The notes below the pieces were generated by a model. It made no database searches. It was not told the origin of the DNA and saw only the letters and a list, made by a program, of their open reading frames with translations. A DNA stretch of 12,008 nt from Taibaiella sp. (lineage in GTDB: Bacteria; Bacteroidota; Bacteroidia; Chitinophagales; Chitinophagaceae), in NCBI GenBank assembly GCA_019454705.1, contig JACFNS010000031.1, positions 1-12,008 of the forward strand, read 5' to 3'. Positions 6,058 through 12,008 of this stretch are shown here, in pieces. A program made the translations under genes and the position numbers. The first letter of the stretch is position 1; each line of letters begins with the position of its first letter.

Positions 6058-6612
6058 TTATTGCTGCGTAGCTGTGTAGATAACATTTACCGTGTAATTA
6101 CCGGCCGGGAAGTTATAACCCGGATTAGCACGATATTCAACATTGAAAGTTTTATTGCCTCCCGCTGTTGCGTTGCTTACCAATGTCTGGTTAGATGAAG
6201 ACAGTGTTCTGAACTTATTATTAAAATTATTTGCCACACTACCGCCGGTATTGTTGTTGGTAACTTTCAGGAACAATGTATTGCTAACATTCATCCGGGG
6301 GGCGGGGGTAGTGTTGCCGCTGTATGTAAACCTTGAAGCACTCGTTTTTACCTGTACCCTGAAACGCTTGTTGGTTCTTACTTTCAATTGGTATGGCTCC
6401 GAGTTGACACCATTGGCGTAATCGTTAACATTGTTGAACGCCAATGAAACCGTACCGCCGGCGGCATTATTGGTAGCGCTGAAGGTAATGTCTATGGCAT
6501 TACTCATTACAAGTTTCGCAGATTGTGATGCACTTTCAGCCTCATTTACCTGCTGTGCAAAGGCTATACCTGCCCCCGCAACCATTAATAATATGAGTGT
6601 AATCTTTTTCAT
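6058..6612 (-). CDS. Secreted Asn/Thr-rich beta-sandwich protein, pilin- or adhesin-like, 184 aa
   Basis: It has a Sec signal peptide (MKKITLILLMVAGAGIAFAQ, cleavage near residue 19-20). The mature protein has only three Cys-free blocks of alternating strands and Asn/Gly/Thr turns: an early SNAIDITFSATN, then YQLKVRTNKRFRVQVKTSA, a central LFLKVTNNNTGG, and the C-terminal PAGNYTVNVIYTATQQ. The PxGxYTVxxxYTAT ending is typical of small extracellular immunoglobulin-like, WxL- or spore-coat-U/pilin-like domains, but I cannot assign a named family. There is no lipobox and no visible type IX sorting domain. The start at 6612 follows AAAGGATAGAG, one of the few Shine-Dalgarno-like sites here. It has no terminator of its own before the convergent FKBP gene. 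Confidence 0.8.
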   Translation of the reverse strand: MKKITLILLMVAGAGIAFAQQVNEAESASQSAKLVMSNAIDITFSATNNAAGGTVSLAFNNVNDYANGVNSEPYQLKVRTNKRFRVQVKTSASRFTYSGNTTPAPRMNVSNTLFLKVTNNNTGGSVANNFNNKFRTLSSSNQTLVSNATAGGNKTFNVEYRANPGYNFPAGNYTVNVIYTATQQ

Positions 6613-6684
6613 CTCTATCCTTTTTTGAATTTGGCGCCATCCTCATAGCGGCTAATTGTCAGGACAAATATCCATACTACCACA

Positions 6685-6705
6685 CAGCTATGCTATAAAT
6701 AGCTG
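6685..6705. repeat. Short inverted repeat in the secreted-protein/padR intergenic region
   Basis: CAGCTAT (6685-6691) and ATAGCTG (6699-6705) are perfect inverted repeats around GCTATAA. A second, overlapping pairing, GCTAT (6692-6696) with ATAGC (6699-6703), also exists. It lies 73 bp upstream of the secreted-protein gene, which is transcribed on the minus strand, and could be an operator for it. The function is unknown. Confidence 0.4.
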
Positions 6706-6842
6706 CTTTGTTAACTCCTGCTTTACATACAGACAACAAGCTATTAACATTCGTCTTATCTGTTTTGTGGACAATCTCAACTTTGTAAATATTTGAAATT
6801 CAAATTGATATAATACACAAAATACTTTCTTTGAAATAATAT

Positions 6843-6871
6843 TTGCTGCATTATAATTATTATTACCTTTG
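6843..6871 (+). promoter_or_regulatory. padR promoter
   Basis: TTG at 6843-6845, an 18-bp spacer and a perfect TACCTTTG at 6864-6871 match the Bacteroidota housekeeping promoter. Transcription should begin about 5-8 bp downstream, inside the 6871-6893 palindrome, leaving a leader of roughly 30 nt before the ATG at 6906. Confidence 0.75.
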
Positions 6872-6893
6872 TATTATTCAAATGGAATAATAC
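6871..6893. promoter_or_regulatory. 23-bp palindromic operator over the padR start site
   Basis: GTATTATTC (6871-6879) and GAATAATAC (6885-6893) are perfect 9-bp inverted arms around AAATG. The element begins at the last base of the -7 box and covers the predicted start of transcription, an ideal site for repression. With a PadR-family gene starting 13 bp downstream, autorepression is the simplest reading. A degenerate second copy, TTCAAATTGATATAATAC, lies at 6799-6816 and shares TTCAAAT and ATAATAC with this site. Confidence 0.65.
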
Positions 6894-6905
6894 TTATTGG
6901 TTAGT

Positions 6906-7271
6906 ATGAAGGATATTACAGAATACAAGACCCGGTTGCTGGAGGCCTGGGAAGAGACATATAAGAAAGGACAGCTTACTTTATGGGTATTCCTTGCGTT
7001 GAAAGAAGGAGAGAAATATGTAGATGAAATTAAGGCCTTTGTAGAGGAAAAGACCAAAGGAACACTTACCTGCGAAGAACAAAGCCTGTACCGCACCCTA
7101 AGGAAATATAAAGAGCTGGAGATGGTGGATTATACAACAAAGCCGGGACAGGGTGGGCCTGAAAGAAAATATTATTACCTGACTGAAATGGGGATAGAAC
7201 TCCTGCAGATGTTCACCCGGCGGAATATCAACCTGTTTTTCCAGCCGGAGATAAAAGATTTAATGTTTTAA
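6906..7271 (+). CDS. PadR-family transcriptional regulator, 121 aa
   Basis: This is a winged-helix repressor of the PadR family, short (PadR-s2-like) form without the long C-terminal dimerisation helices. The hallmark block spans residues 59-100: EQSLYRTLRKYKELEMVDY, then GGPERKYYYLTEMGIELL, which forms recognition helix, wing and final helix. Residues 1-20 form a helix that in this subfamily supports dimerisation. ATG at 6906 is chosen over an in-frame TTG at 6897 because it restores the typical family N-terminus. Family members are repressors relieved by ligands such as phenolics, drugs or envelope-stress signals; the ligand here is unknown. The next gene, for a small membrane protein, starts 11 nt after the stop codon, so the two form one unit controlled by the palindrome upstream. 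Confidence 0.92.
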   Translation: MKDITEYKTRLLEAWEETYKKGQLTLWVFLALKEGEKYVDEIKAFVEEKTKGTLTCEEQSLYRTLRKYKELEMVDYTTKPGQGGPERKYYYLTEMGIELLQMFTRRNINLFFQPEIKDLMF

Positions 7272-7282
7272 AATCAAGTTAT

Positions 7283-7690
7283 ATGAATTTCATCAACAAG
7301 TACATTATCAGTTTTACATTGCTGGCTATGGTATTCAGCACGTCATTTTATTTCGGTATGGAATACATGGCTAACAATAACCTGCACAGCAGTTTATGGA
7401 TTATTTCCCTGGCTTATGCTGTGGCGCTGTTCCTGGCAGGGCTATTTATCGGACGTAAGGATATTTACGAGGGGCATATGGGGCTAAACTACCACATGGC
7501 TACATACCTGGTTTGCAATATTGTGCCCATATTGCTGATGGCCGCCGGCCTGTTAACTGTATTTACCTACAGTAGTGTGTTATCTATGTCGCTTTTCTGG
7601 GGTTTGTTTGCAATACCGCATATCATACTGTACTTCGTACGCAGGAAGAGAAATATCAGGGGTTTCGACAAGAAGGAACTCTTTGATTGA
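7283..7690 (+). CDS. Four-helix membrane protein of unknown function, 135 aa
   Basis: This is an integral inner-membrane protein with four predicted helices, at about residues 7-25, 38-56, 72-94 and 98-118. Short loops separate them, and a positively charged C-terminal tail follows (RRKRNIRGFDKKELFD). The RKDIYEGHMGLNYH loop between helices 2 and 3 contains two histidines and acidic residues, but no metal motif I recognise. No family is assigned. It starts 11 nt after the padR stop codon and has no promoter of its own, so it is probably the gene that PadR controls. Small membrane proteins paired with PadR repressors are recurrent in other phyla (for example membrane-stress or drug-response pairs), but equivalence is inference. 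Confidence 0.85.
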   Translation: MNFINKYIISFTLLAMVFSTSFYFGMEYMANNNLHSSLWIISLAYAVALFLAGLFIGRKDIYEGHMGLNYHMATYLVCNIVPILLMAAGLLTVFTYSSVLSMSLFWGLFAIPHIILYFVRRKRNIRGFDKKELFD

Positions 7691-7736
7691 CAGTACATAT
7701 AAGAGATGCTAATAATTGCATGTGTATTACCTATTA

Positions 7737-7764
7737 TTGTATATACATTAGTTGTGTACCTTTG
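7737..7764 (+). promoter_or_regulatory. Promoter of the YceI gene
   Basis: TTG (7737-7739), a 17-bp spacer and a perfect TACCTTTG (7757-7764) match the Bacteroidota promoter. The box lies 29 nt before the ATG at 7794. It shows that the upstream in-frame TTG at 7752 cannot be the start of translation. Confidence 0.75.
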
Positions 7765-7793
7765 TATCAACATTGATTTTAAAAGTACATACT

Positions 7794-8324
7794 ATGGCAC
7801 AGACAAAATGGGCATTAGACCCTTCGCACAGCGAAATCCAGTTTAAGGTGAAACACCTGATGATAACTACGGTTACGGGTTATTTCAAAAACTTTGATGC
7901 AACAGCCACCACGGATGGTGATGATTTCACTACAGGTGGTATCAGCTTCGATGCAGATATCAACTCAATAGATACGAACAACGAGCAAAGGGACGGACAC
8001 CTGAAGTCGTCGGACTTTTTTGATGCTGGCAATCACCCTAAAATGACATTTACCAATGGTAAGTTGACCGGCAGCGGTGATGAATACACCCTGCATGGCG
8101 ACCTGACTATACGCGGTAATACCAAGCCGGTACAACTGAAAGTGGAATACGGCGGTATAGCCCAGGACCCGTACGGACAAACTAAAGCAGGTTTTACACT
8201 GAATGGTAAAATCAGCCGTAAAGAATTTGGCCTGACATGGGATGCGGTAACAGAAGCCGGCAATGTAGTAGTGAGCGACGACGTAAGAATAAACGCAGAG
8301 ATACAGTTAGTAAAGCAGGGGTAA
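7794..8324 (+). CDS. YceI-family polyisoprenoid-binding protein, 176 aa
   Basis: This is a lipocalin-like beta-barrel of the YceI family, which binds long isoprenoid chains such as ubiquinone or menaquinone precursors (family knowledge). The sequence covers the full domain: WALDPSHSEIQFKVKHLMI at residues 6-24, SIDTNNEQRDGHLKSSDFFD at 58-77, the strand LTIRGNTKPV at 104-113, and FGLTWD at 145-150 followed by VVSDDVRINAEIQL. Many Gram-negative YceI proteins are periplasmic, but this one starts MAQTKWALDP, with no signal peptide, and so appears cytoplasmic, as is common in Bacteroidota. It has its own promoter and a terminator 30 nt downstream, so it is monocistronic. The isoprenoid ligand is not visible from the sequence. 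Confidence 0.93.
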   Translation: MAQTKWALDPSHSEIQFKVKHLMITTVTGYFKNFDATATTDGDDFTTGGISFDADINSIDTNNEQRDGHLKSSDFFDAGNHPKMTFTNGKLTGSGDEYTLHGDLTIRGNTKPVQLKVEYGGIAQDPYGQTKAGFTLNGKISRKEFGLTWDAVTEAGNVVVSDDVRINAEIQLVKQG

Positions 8325-8353
8325 ACAAAAGGGTGTGTGATTAGTGTGGTTTT

Positions 8354-8387
8354 AGGGTGGGGTAGCCTTGGCTGCTTCACCCTTTTT
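8354..8387 (+). terminator. Probable terminator of the YceI gene
   Basis: The outer stem AGGGTG (8354-8359) pairs with CACCCT (8378-8383), and inside it the segment ending AGCC pairs with GGCT. A run of five T residues follows (8383-8387). It lies 3 nt before the end of the convergent PspC gene. Read on the minus strand, no T run follows, so the PspC gene may lack an efficient terminator of its own. Confidence 0.7.
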
Positions 8388-8389
8388 AC

Positions 8390-8620
8390 TTACAACCACT
8401 TAAACGGATTCCTGCGGCCCATAAGGACATAGCGCTTCATGTTCATCCAGAAGGCGAGTACCATGTACACTATAATAGGAGAACCCAGTGTAAGGAAGGA
8501 TATATAGATAAACCACAACCTGATGCGCGATGAGGCAACGCCCAGCCTGTCGCCTATTGCTGCGCACACGCCAAAGGCCTTCCACTCAATAAAGTTCTTA
8601 ATATCGTATAATGGTTTCAT
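8390..8620 (-). CDS. Small PspC-domain membrane protein, 76 aa
   Basis: This is a stand-alone PspC domain. The core is the N-terminal EWKAFGVCAAIGDRLGVASSRIRL (residues 12-35), followed by one long hydrophobic segment, WFIYISFLTLGSPIIVYMVLAFWM (about 36-59), that could form two helical passes. A short basic tail follows (MKRYVLMGRRNPFKWL). PspC in enterobacteria is a membrane sensor of the phage-shock response; these single-domain copies in Bacteroidota have no proven role. The start at 8620 is used because an in-frame extension to 8872 would run through the tatD start region and the promoter. On the minus strand, TTG (8663-8661) and TATTTTTA (8639-8632) are separated by 21 bp, so a promoter sits about 12 nt before the ATG. 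Confidence 0.85.
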   Translation of the reverse strand: MKPLYDIKNFIEWKAFGVCAAIGDRLGVASSRIRLWFIYISFLTLGSPIIVYMVLAFWMNMKRYVLMGRRNPFKWL

Positions 8621-8631
8621 GTATAGCCATG

Positions 8632-8663
8632 TAAAAATACTAAAATCAAACGGAAGATAACAA
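8632..8663 (-). promoter_or_regulatory. Candidate promoter of the PspC gene
   Basis: On the minus strand TTG is followed after 21 bp by TATTTTTA, one mismatch from TAnnTTTG. The predicted leader is very short (about 5-8 nt). It lies within the 78-bp divergent region shared with the tatD-like gene. Confidence 0.4.
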
Positions 8664-8698
8664 GCGGTATTGTTATAGTATTGATATATTAGCAGGGT

Positions 8699-9349
8699 AT
8701 GGACGCTTATATAGACATACATACGCATAAGCAGTCGGCGACAGGGTTGTCTGTAATCAACCGGCATGAAGACTTTGCACAGGCGCTTGACGGCGTTACC
8801 TGTTCGCTGGGGGTGCACCCATGGTATATACAGGCGGATGCACCTGATACACAGCTTGCAAACCTGCGGCAATACGCAGCTTTACCAAACGTCATAGCTA
8901 TAGGAGAATGCGGGCTGGACAAAGCAACTGATACGGATTGGCAATTGCAGGGCAGGGTATTCGCAGCACAAATAGCACTGGCCAATGAACTGAACAAGCC
9001 CCTGGTTATACATTGTGTACGTGCCTATGAAGAGGTGTTGGATATACTACACGACAGTCAAGTAGCAGTGCCGGTGATATTCCACGGGTTCAATAAGAAC
9101 GCACAATTGGCGGAAAGGCTGATTAATGCCGGGTATTACCTGTCATTCGGAGCGGCGTTGCTGAATGAAGGTTCCTACGCAGCTAAGGCTCTTACCCATA
9201 TACCATTAGAGCGGATATTCCTTGAAACCGATGACTCGGCAGTGCCCATAGAGCAGATATATGAAACAGCGGCCGGGTGGTTGAAAACCGGCAAAGATGC
9301 CCTTATTTTGCAGCTTCAAAATAACTTCAGCAGGGTATTTAATATATGA
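8699..9349 (+). CDS. TatD-family metal-dependent hydrolase, 216 aa
   Basis: This is a TIM-barrel hydrolase of the TatD family (3'-5' DNase or D-aminoacyl-type hydrolases in characterised members). The metal ligands are all visible: H8 and H10 in IDIHTH, E70 in IGECGLD, H105 in PLVIHCVRA, H129 in IFHGF, and D178 in LETDDS. It is short: family members usually have about 255-265 residues, and here the stretch between the HxH motif and GVHP is contracted. The shorter form is still complete in its active site. Its stop codon overlaps the start of tcdA by 4 nt (ATGA), which argues for translational coupling. A TATATTAG sequence at 8685-8692 lies only 6 nt before the ATG, which could mean a nearly leaderless mRNA, but no matching TTG is seen at 17-23 bp. 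Confidence 0.93.
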   Translation: MDAYIDIHTHKQSATGLSVINRHEDFAQALDGVTCSLGVHPWYIQADAPDTQLANLRQYAALPNVIAIGECGLDKATDTDWQLQGRVFAAQIALANELNKPLVIHCVRAYEEVLDILHDSQVAVPVIFHGFNKNAQLAERLINAGYYLSFGAALLNEGSYAAKALTHIPLERIFLETDDSAVPIEQIYETAAGWLKTGKDALILQLQNNFSRVFNI

Positions 9350-10068
9350 AAGACAGAAGCTGGTTGTCGCGTACAGAACTATTGATAGGCAATGAAAGGC
9401 TGGACAAGCTCATCAATGCGAATGTGCTGGTAGTGGGCATGGGCGGTGTCGGCTCCTTTGCGGCGGAGTTTGTAGCACGAGCAGGGGTAGGACGCATGAC
9501 CATTGTGGACGGTGACGTGGTGGACCCCAGCAACCGCAACAGGCAGTTGCCCGCGTTGGCTACTACACATGGCCAGTCTAAAGCAGACATCATGGCGGAG
9601 CGCCTGCTGGCTATCAACCCCGAGCTCCAACTGCGCAGCATCAAAGAGTTCATTACCCCTGAAAAGGTAGATGATGTACTGGACACCGACTATGACTATG
9701 TGATAGACGCCATAGACAGCATCACTCCAAAAGTCACTTTCATAAAAGCCGCCCGGGCAAAGGGTTTGCGCATTGTCAGCTCGATGGGGGCGGGTGCTAA
9801 ACTGGACCCCACACAACTGCGGGTAGTGGACATATCCAAAACATACAATTGCCCTTTTGCACAACAGATACGCAAGAAGCTGAAAGAGGCCAACATCCGG
9901 AAGGGTATCAAAGTGGTATTCTCTCCTGAAGAGCCGATTAAAGAATCGCTGATGCTGACGGATGGCAGTAATTTCGAGAAATCTGCATACGGTACTATCT
10001 CATACTTGCCTGCCACCTTTGGCGCCTGTGTTGCGTCGGTAGCCATCAGGGATTTGATGGAAAGCTAA
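9346..10068 (+). CDS. tcdA: tRNA threonylcarbamoyladenosine dehydratase
   Basis: This is an E1-like, ThiF/HesA-family adenylating enzyme that converts t6A at position 37 of ANN-decoding tRNAs to the cyclic hydantoin ct6A, using ATP. The nucleotide-binding loop GMGGVGS is at residues 31-37, an acidic strand VDGDVV at 54-59, the arginine-rich SNRNRQ at 62-67 (a hallmark of the E1 active site), K79, and the DAIDSI motif at 121-126. The C-terminal part has STMGAG-like SSMGAGAKLDP (145-155) and the closing GACVASVAI. The length of 240 residues is near that of Bacteroidota homologues and somewhat below the 268 of E. coli TcdA. It overlaps the tatD-like gene by 4 nt and ends at a strong terminator shared with aconitase. 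Confidence 0.93.
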   Translation: MKDRSWLSRTELLIGNERLDKLINANVLVVGMGGVGSFAAEFVARAGVGRMTIVDGDVVDPSNRNRQLPALATTHGQSKADIMAERLLAINPELQLRSIKEFITPEKVDDVLDTDYDYVIDAIDSITPKVTFIKAARAKGLRIVSSMGAGAKLDPTQLRVVDISKTYNCPFAQQIRKKLKEANIRKGIKVVFSPEEPIKESLMLTDGSNFEKSAYGTISYLPATFGACVASVAIRDLMES

Positions 10069-10086
10069 AGCCAGGATATATAAGTT

Positions 10087-10116
10087 AAGAAAGCCACCGA
10101 TTAAGGTGGCTTTCTT
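10087..10116. terminator. Bidirectional terminator between tcdA and aconitase
   Basis: AAGAAAGCCACC (10087-10098) and GGTGGCTTTCTT (10105-10116) form a perfect 12-bp stem with a 6-nt loop, GATTAA. The T-rich 3' arm continues with GTTG on the plus strand, and on the minus strand the T-rich arm is followed by AACTTATA. The two stop codons lie 18 and 10 nt away, so the same hairpin serves both convergent genes. Confidence 0.9.
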
Positions 10117-10126
10117 GTTGTATGAG

Positions 10127-12008
10127 TTACTTAGCAAACTCGGCGCGGATAACATTCAGCGCACCGCCAGCTTTGAACCACTCTATCTGTTGCTCGTTGT
10201 AAGTGTGGTTCACTTTTATTTCGTGCGTACTTTCGTCGCTGTGGTGCAGCACTACTGTGAGCGGCACACCGGGAGCGAAAGTATTCAAGCCTACGATGTC
10301 TATTACATCGTCTTCTTTTATCTTATCGTAGTCGGCCTTGTTGTCGAAAGTCAGCGCCAGCATACCCTGTTTTTTCAGGTTGGTTTCGTGGATACGGGCG
10401 AAGCTCTTCACCAATATAGCCCTTACACCCAGGTGGCGTGGCTCCATGGCTGCGTGCTCGCGGCTGCTGCCCTCGCCATAGTTCTCGTCGCCTACTACTA
10501 TGCTGCCTACCCCGTGCGCCTTGTAGTGACGCTGTACAGCAGGAACGGCATCGTATTCGCCTGTCAGCTGGTTCTTTACTTTATTGGTTTCATTATTGAA
10601 GGCGTTGATAGCACCTATCAGCATGTTGTCTGATATATTGTCCAGGTGGCCACGGAATTTCAACCATGGGCCCGCCATAGATATATGGTCGGTAGTACAC
10701 TTGCCGAAAGCTTTGATGAGCAACCTCAAGCCGCGCAGGTCTGTACCTTCCCAAGGGGCGAATGGCGCCAGCAGTTGCAGGCGTTTGCTATCGGGGTGAA
10801 CAATCACATTTACATTGCTGCCATCGGCTGCAGGGGCCTGGTAGCCCGCATCTTCCACCGCGAAACCTTTAACCGGCAGTTCCAGGCCTTTAGGTTCGGC
10901 CAGCATTACTTCTTCACCGTTCTCGTTTACCAGTTTATCTTTCATTGGGTTGAAGCCCAGTTTGCCCGATATGGCGAATGCGGTAACGATTTCAGGAGAG
11001 GCAACGAAAGCATGTGTTGAAGCGAGGCCGTCATTGCGCTTGGCAAAGTTGCGGTTAAAAGAAGTTACGATTGTATTCTTACGGGTTGGGTCGTCGATGT
11101 GACGCGCCCACTGGCCGATGCAGGGGCCGCATGCGTTGGCCAGCACTACGCCGCCCATTTTGTCGAAAGTATCGAGGAAGCCATCACGCTCGATGGTATA
11201 ACGCACCATTTCAGAACCCGGGGTGATAGTGAACTCGCTCTTCGCCTTCAGGCCCTTTGCCATTGCATCTTCAGCTATTGCAGCAGAGCGGGAGATATCT
11301 TCGTAAGAGGAGTTGGTACAAGAACCTATCAGCGCCACCTCTACATTCTCCGGCCAGCCGTTAGCTTTCACTGCTTCAGCCATCTGGCTTATGGGTGTAG
11401 CCAGATCCGGCGTGAAGGGGCCGTTTACGTAAGGCTCCAGTTCGTCCAGGTTGATTTCTATCAGTTGGTCGTAGTAGGCTTCGGGGTTTGCATATACCTC
11501 GTCATCGCTGCGCAGGTGTTGCTTAATGCTATCTGCCAGAGATGCCACATCAGCACGGTCGGTGCCGCGCAGATAATCACCCATCTTGTTGTCGTAAGAG
11601 AAGATAGAGCAAGTAGCGCCTATCTCAGCACCCATGTTACAGATAGTGCCTTTACCCGTACAGCTCAGGCTTTCAGCACCCTCGCCAAAGTATTCTACAA
11701 TAGCGCCCGTACCACCTTTTACAGTCAGTATGCCCGCTACTTTCAGTATTACGTCTTTTGCTGATGTCCAGCCGCTCATTTTGCCAGTCAGCTTCACACC
11801 TATCAGCTTAGGCATTTTCAGTTCCCATGCCAGGCCTGCCATTACATCCACAGCATCAGCACCACCTACACCTATCGCTATCATACCCAGGCCGCCCGCG
11901 TTGGGGGTATGGCTGTCGGTACCTATCATCATACCACCGGGGAAAGCATAGTTTTCGAGCACTACCTGGTGGATGATACCCGCACCGGGTTTCCAGAAAC
12001 CAATGCCA
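10127..12008 (-). CDS. acn: Aconitate hydratase, mitochondrial type (N-terminus beyond the window)
   Basis: This is a TCA-cycle enzyme that isomerises citrate to isocitrate via cis-aconitate, using a [4Fe-4S] cluster in the cytoplasm. The reading frame is open through the right edge ([14 protein letters not shown] is readable before the GTG at 11962), so that GTG is internal. About 626 residues are visible and perhaps 130 are missing at the N-terminus, judged from the family's usual length of about 755. The cluster cysteines are all present: one in IGSCTNSS (codon 11318-11320) and two in NACGPCIG (codons 11129-11131 and 11120-11122). The catalytic TDSHT and the IIHQ histidine are intact, as are the SFNRNF arginine and the swivel-domain [10 protein letters not shown] serine. 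It ends at the terminator shared with tcdA. Confidence 0.95.
   Translation of the reverse strand, partial: GIGFWKPGAGIIHQVVLENYAFPGGMMIGTDSHTPNAGGLGMIAIGVGGADAVDVMAGLAWELKMPKLIGVKLTGKMSGWTSAKDVILKVAGILTVKGGTGAIVEYFGEGAESLSCTGKGTICNMGAEIGATCSIFSYDNKMGDYLRGTDRADVASLADSIKQHLRSDDEVYANPEAYYDQLIEINLDELEPYVNGPFTPDLATPISQMAEAVKANGWPENVEVALIGSCTNSSYEDISRSAAIAEDAMAKGLKAKSEFTITPGSEMVRYTIERDGFLDTFDKMGGVVLANACGPCIGQWARHIDDPTRKNTIVTSFNRNFAKRNDGLASTHAFVASPEIVTAFAISGKLGFNPMKDKLVNENGEEVMLAEPKGLELPVKGFAVEDAGYQAPAADGSNVNVIVHPDSKRLQLLAPFAPWEGTDLRGLRLLIKAFGKCTTDHISMAGPWLKFRGHLDNISDNMLIGAINAFNNETNKVKNQLTGEYDAVPAVQRHYKAHGVGSIVVGDENYGEGSSREHAAMEPRHLGVRAILVKSFARIHETNLKKQGMLALTFDNKADYDKIKEDDVIDIVGLNTFAPGVPLTVVLHHSDESTHEIKVNHTYNEQQIEWFKAGGALNVIRAEFAK

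Noticed and set aside
6838..6850. Further AT-rich sequence resembling PadR half-sites (AATAATATTTGC)
   Set aside because: The region is so AT-rich that short ATAATA matches are expected by chance; only the copy with the longer TTCAAAT match was kept.
7752..7793. Upstream TTG start for the YceI protein that would add a hydrophobic leader
   Set aside because: The promoter box at 7757-7764 lies inside this stretch, so it is not in the mRNA as coding sequence; the ATG at 7794 matches the family start.
8621..8872. Extended N-terminus of the PspC gene
   Set aside because: The extension overlaps the tatD-like coding sequence and the PspC promoter; the ATG at 8620 starts directly at the PspC domain.
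9379..9864. 161-aa minus-strand ORF inside tcdA
   Set aside because: Shadow of tcdA, whose motifs are complete on the plus strand.
10106..10633. 175-aa plus-strand ORF opposite aconitase, rich in hydrophobic residues
   Set aside because: It lies entirely antisense to the conserved aconitase C-terminal region and its composition follows from the complementary codons; no promoter or homologue is visible.
11099..11764. 221-aa plus-strand ORF antisense to aconitase
   Set aside because: The complementary strand encodes the cluster-binding motifs of aconitase in the right frame; this is a shadow ORF.
1..12008. CRISPR array, tRNA, rRNA, riboswitch, transposase, phage or toxin-antitoxin genes
   Set aside because: No regularly spaced direct repeats, cloverleaf-like sequences or recognisable proteins of these kinds were found by reading both strands. 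Faint RNA structures could be missed without a covariance search.

Overview
The window looks like chromosomal DNA from a member of the Bacteroidota, most likely a Chitinophagaceae-like bacterium (inference). The grounds are short lipoproteins with an -SC or -AC lipobox, promoter elements of the Bacteroidota type (TTG, 17-23 bp, TAnnTTTG), few purine-rich Shine-Dalgarno sites, and protein families typical of that phylum (DKNYY lipoprotein, stand-alone small PspC protein, DUF1801/TfoX pair, mitochondrial-type aconitase). Most of it is housekeeping or small accessory genes. I see no tRNA, rRNA, CRISPR array, transposase, phage gene or obvious defence island.

Layout. 1-615: the start of a membrane protein leaving the left edge and a 155-aa lipoprotein, both on the minus strand. 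826-1803: a 3-hydroxybutyryl-CoA dehydrogenase with a clear terminator. 1804-3165: an AT-rich island holding a DKNYY-repeat lipoprotein, with a REPIN-like inverted doublet on one side and a second long hairpin on the other. 3166-3949: a two-gene minus-strand unit (DUF1801, then TfoX N-terminal domain). 4061-5239: an exported papain-type (bleomycin hydrolase-like) peptidase. 5313-5531: a small Cys-rich lipoprotein, divergent from a cytoplasmic FKBP-type prolyl isomerase (5621-6055). That isomerase runs tail to tail, with a 2-nt gap, into a secreted beta-sandwich protein (6058-6612). 6613-7690: a regulatory region with a 23-bp palindrome over the predicted start site of a PadR repressor, followed by a four-helix membrane protein. 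7794-8324: a YceI protein with a well-formed promoter. 8390-8620: a small PspC protein. 8699-10068: tatD-like and tcdA, overlapping by 4 nt. 10127-12008: most of aconitase on the minus strand, its N-terminus beyond the right edge; it shares a perfect bidirectional terminator with tcdA.

How the genes relate. Few form pathways with each other. The coupled pairs are PadR plus membrane protein (probably autoregulated through the palindrome), DUF1801 plus TfoX, and TatD plus TcdA (translationally coupled). Aconitase (TCA cycle) and the hydroxyacyl-CoA dehydrogenase (fatty acid or butyrate metabolism) are central metabolism but are not co-transcribed. The best candidates for something not yet described are the PadR operator region with its degenerate upstream copy, and the REPIN-like element next to the AT-rich lipoprotein. 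Neither amounts to a convincing new multi-gene system.
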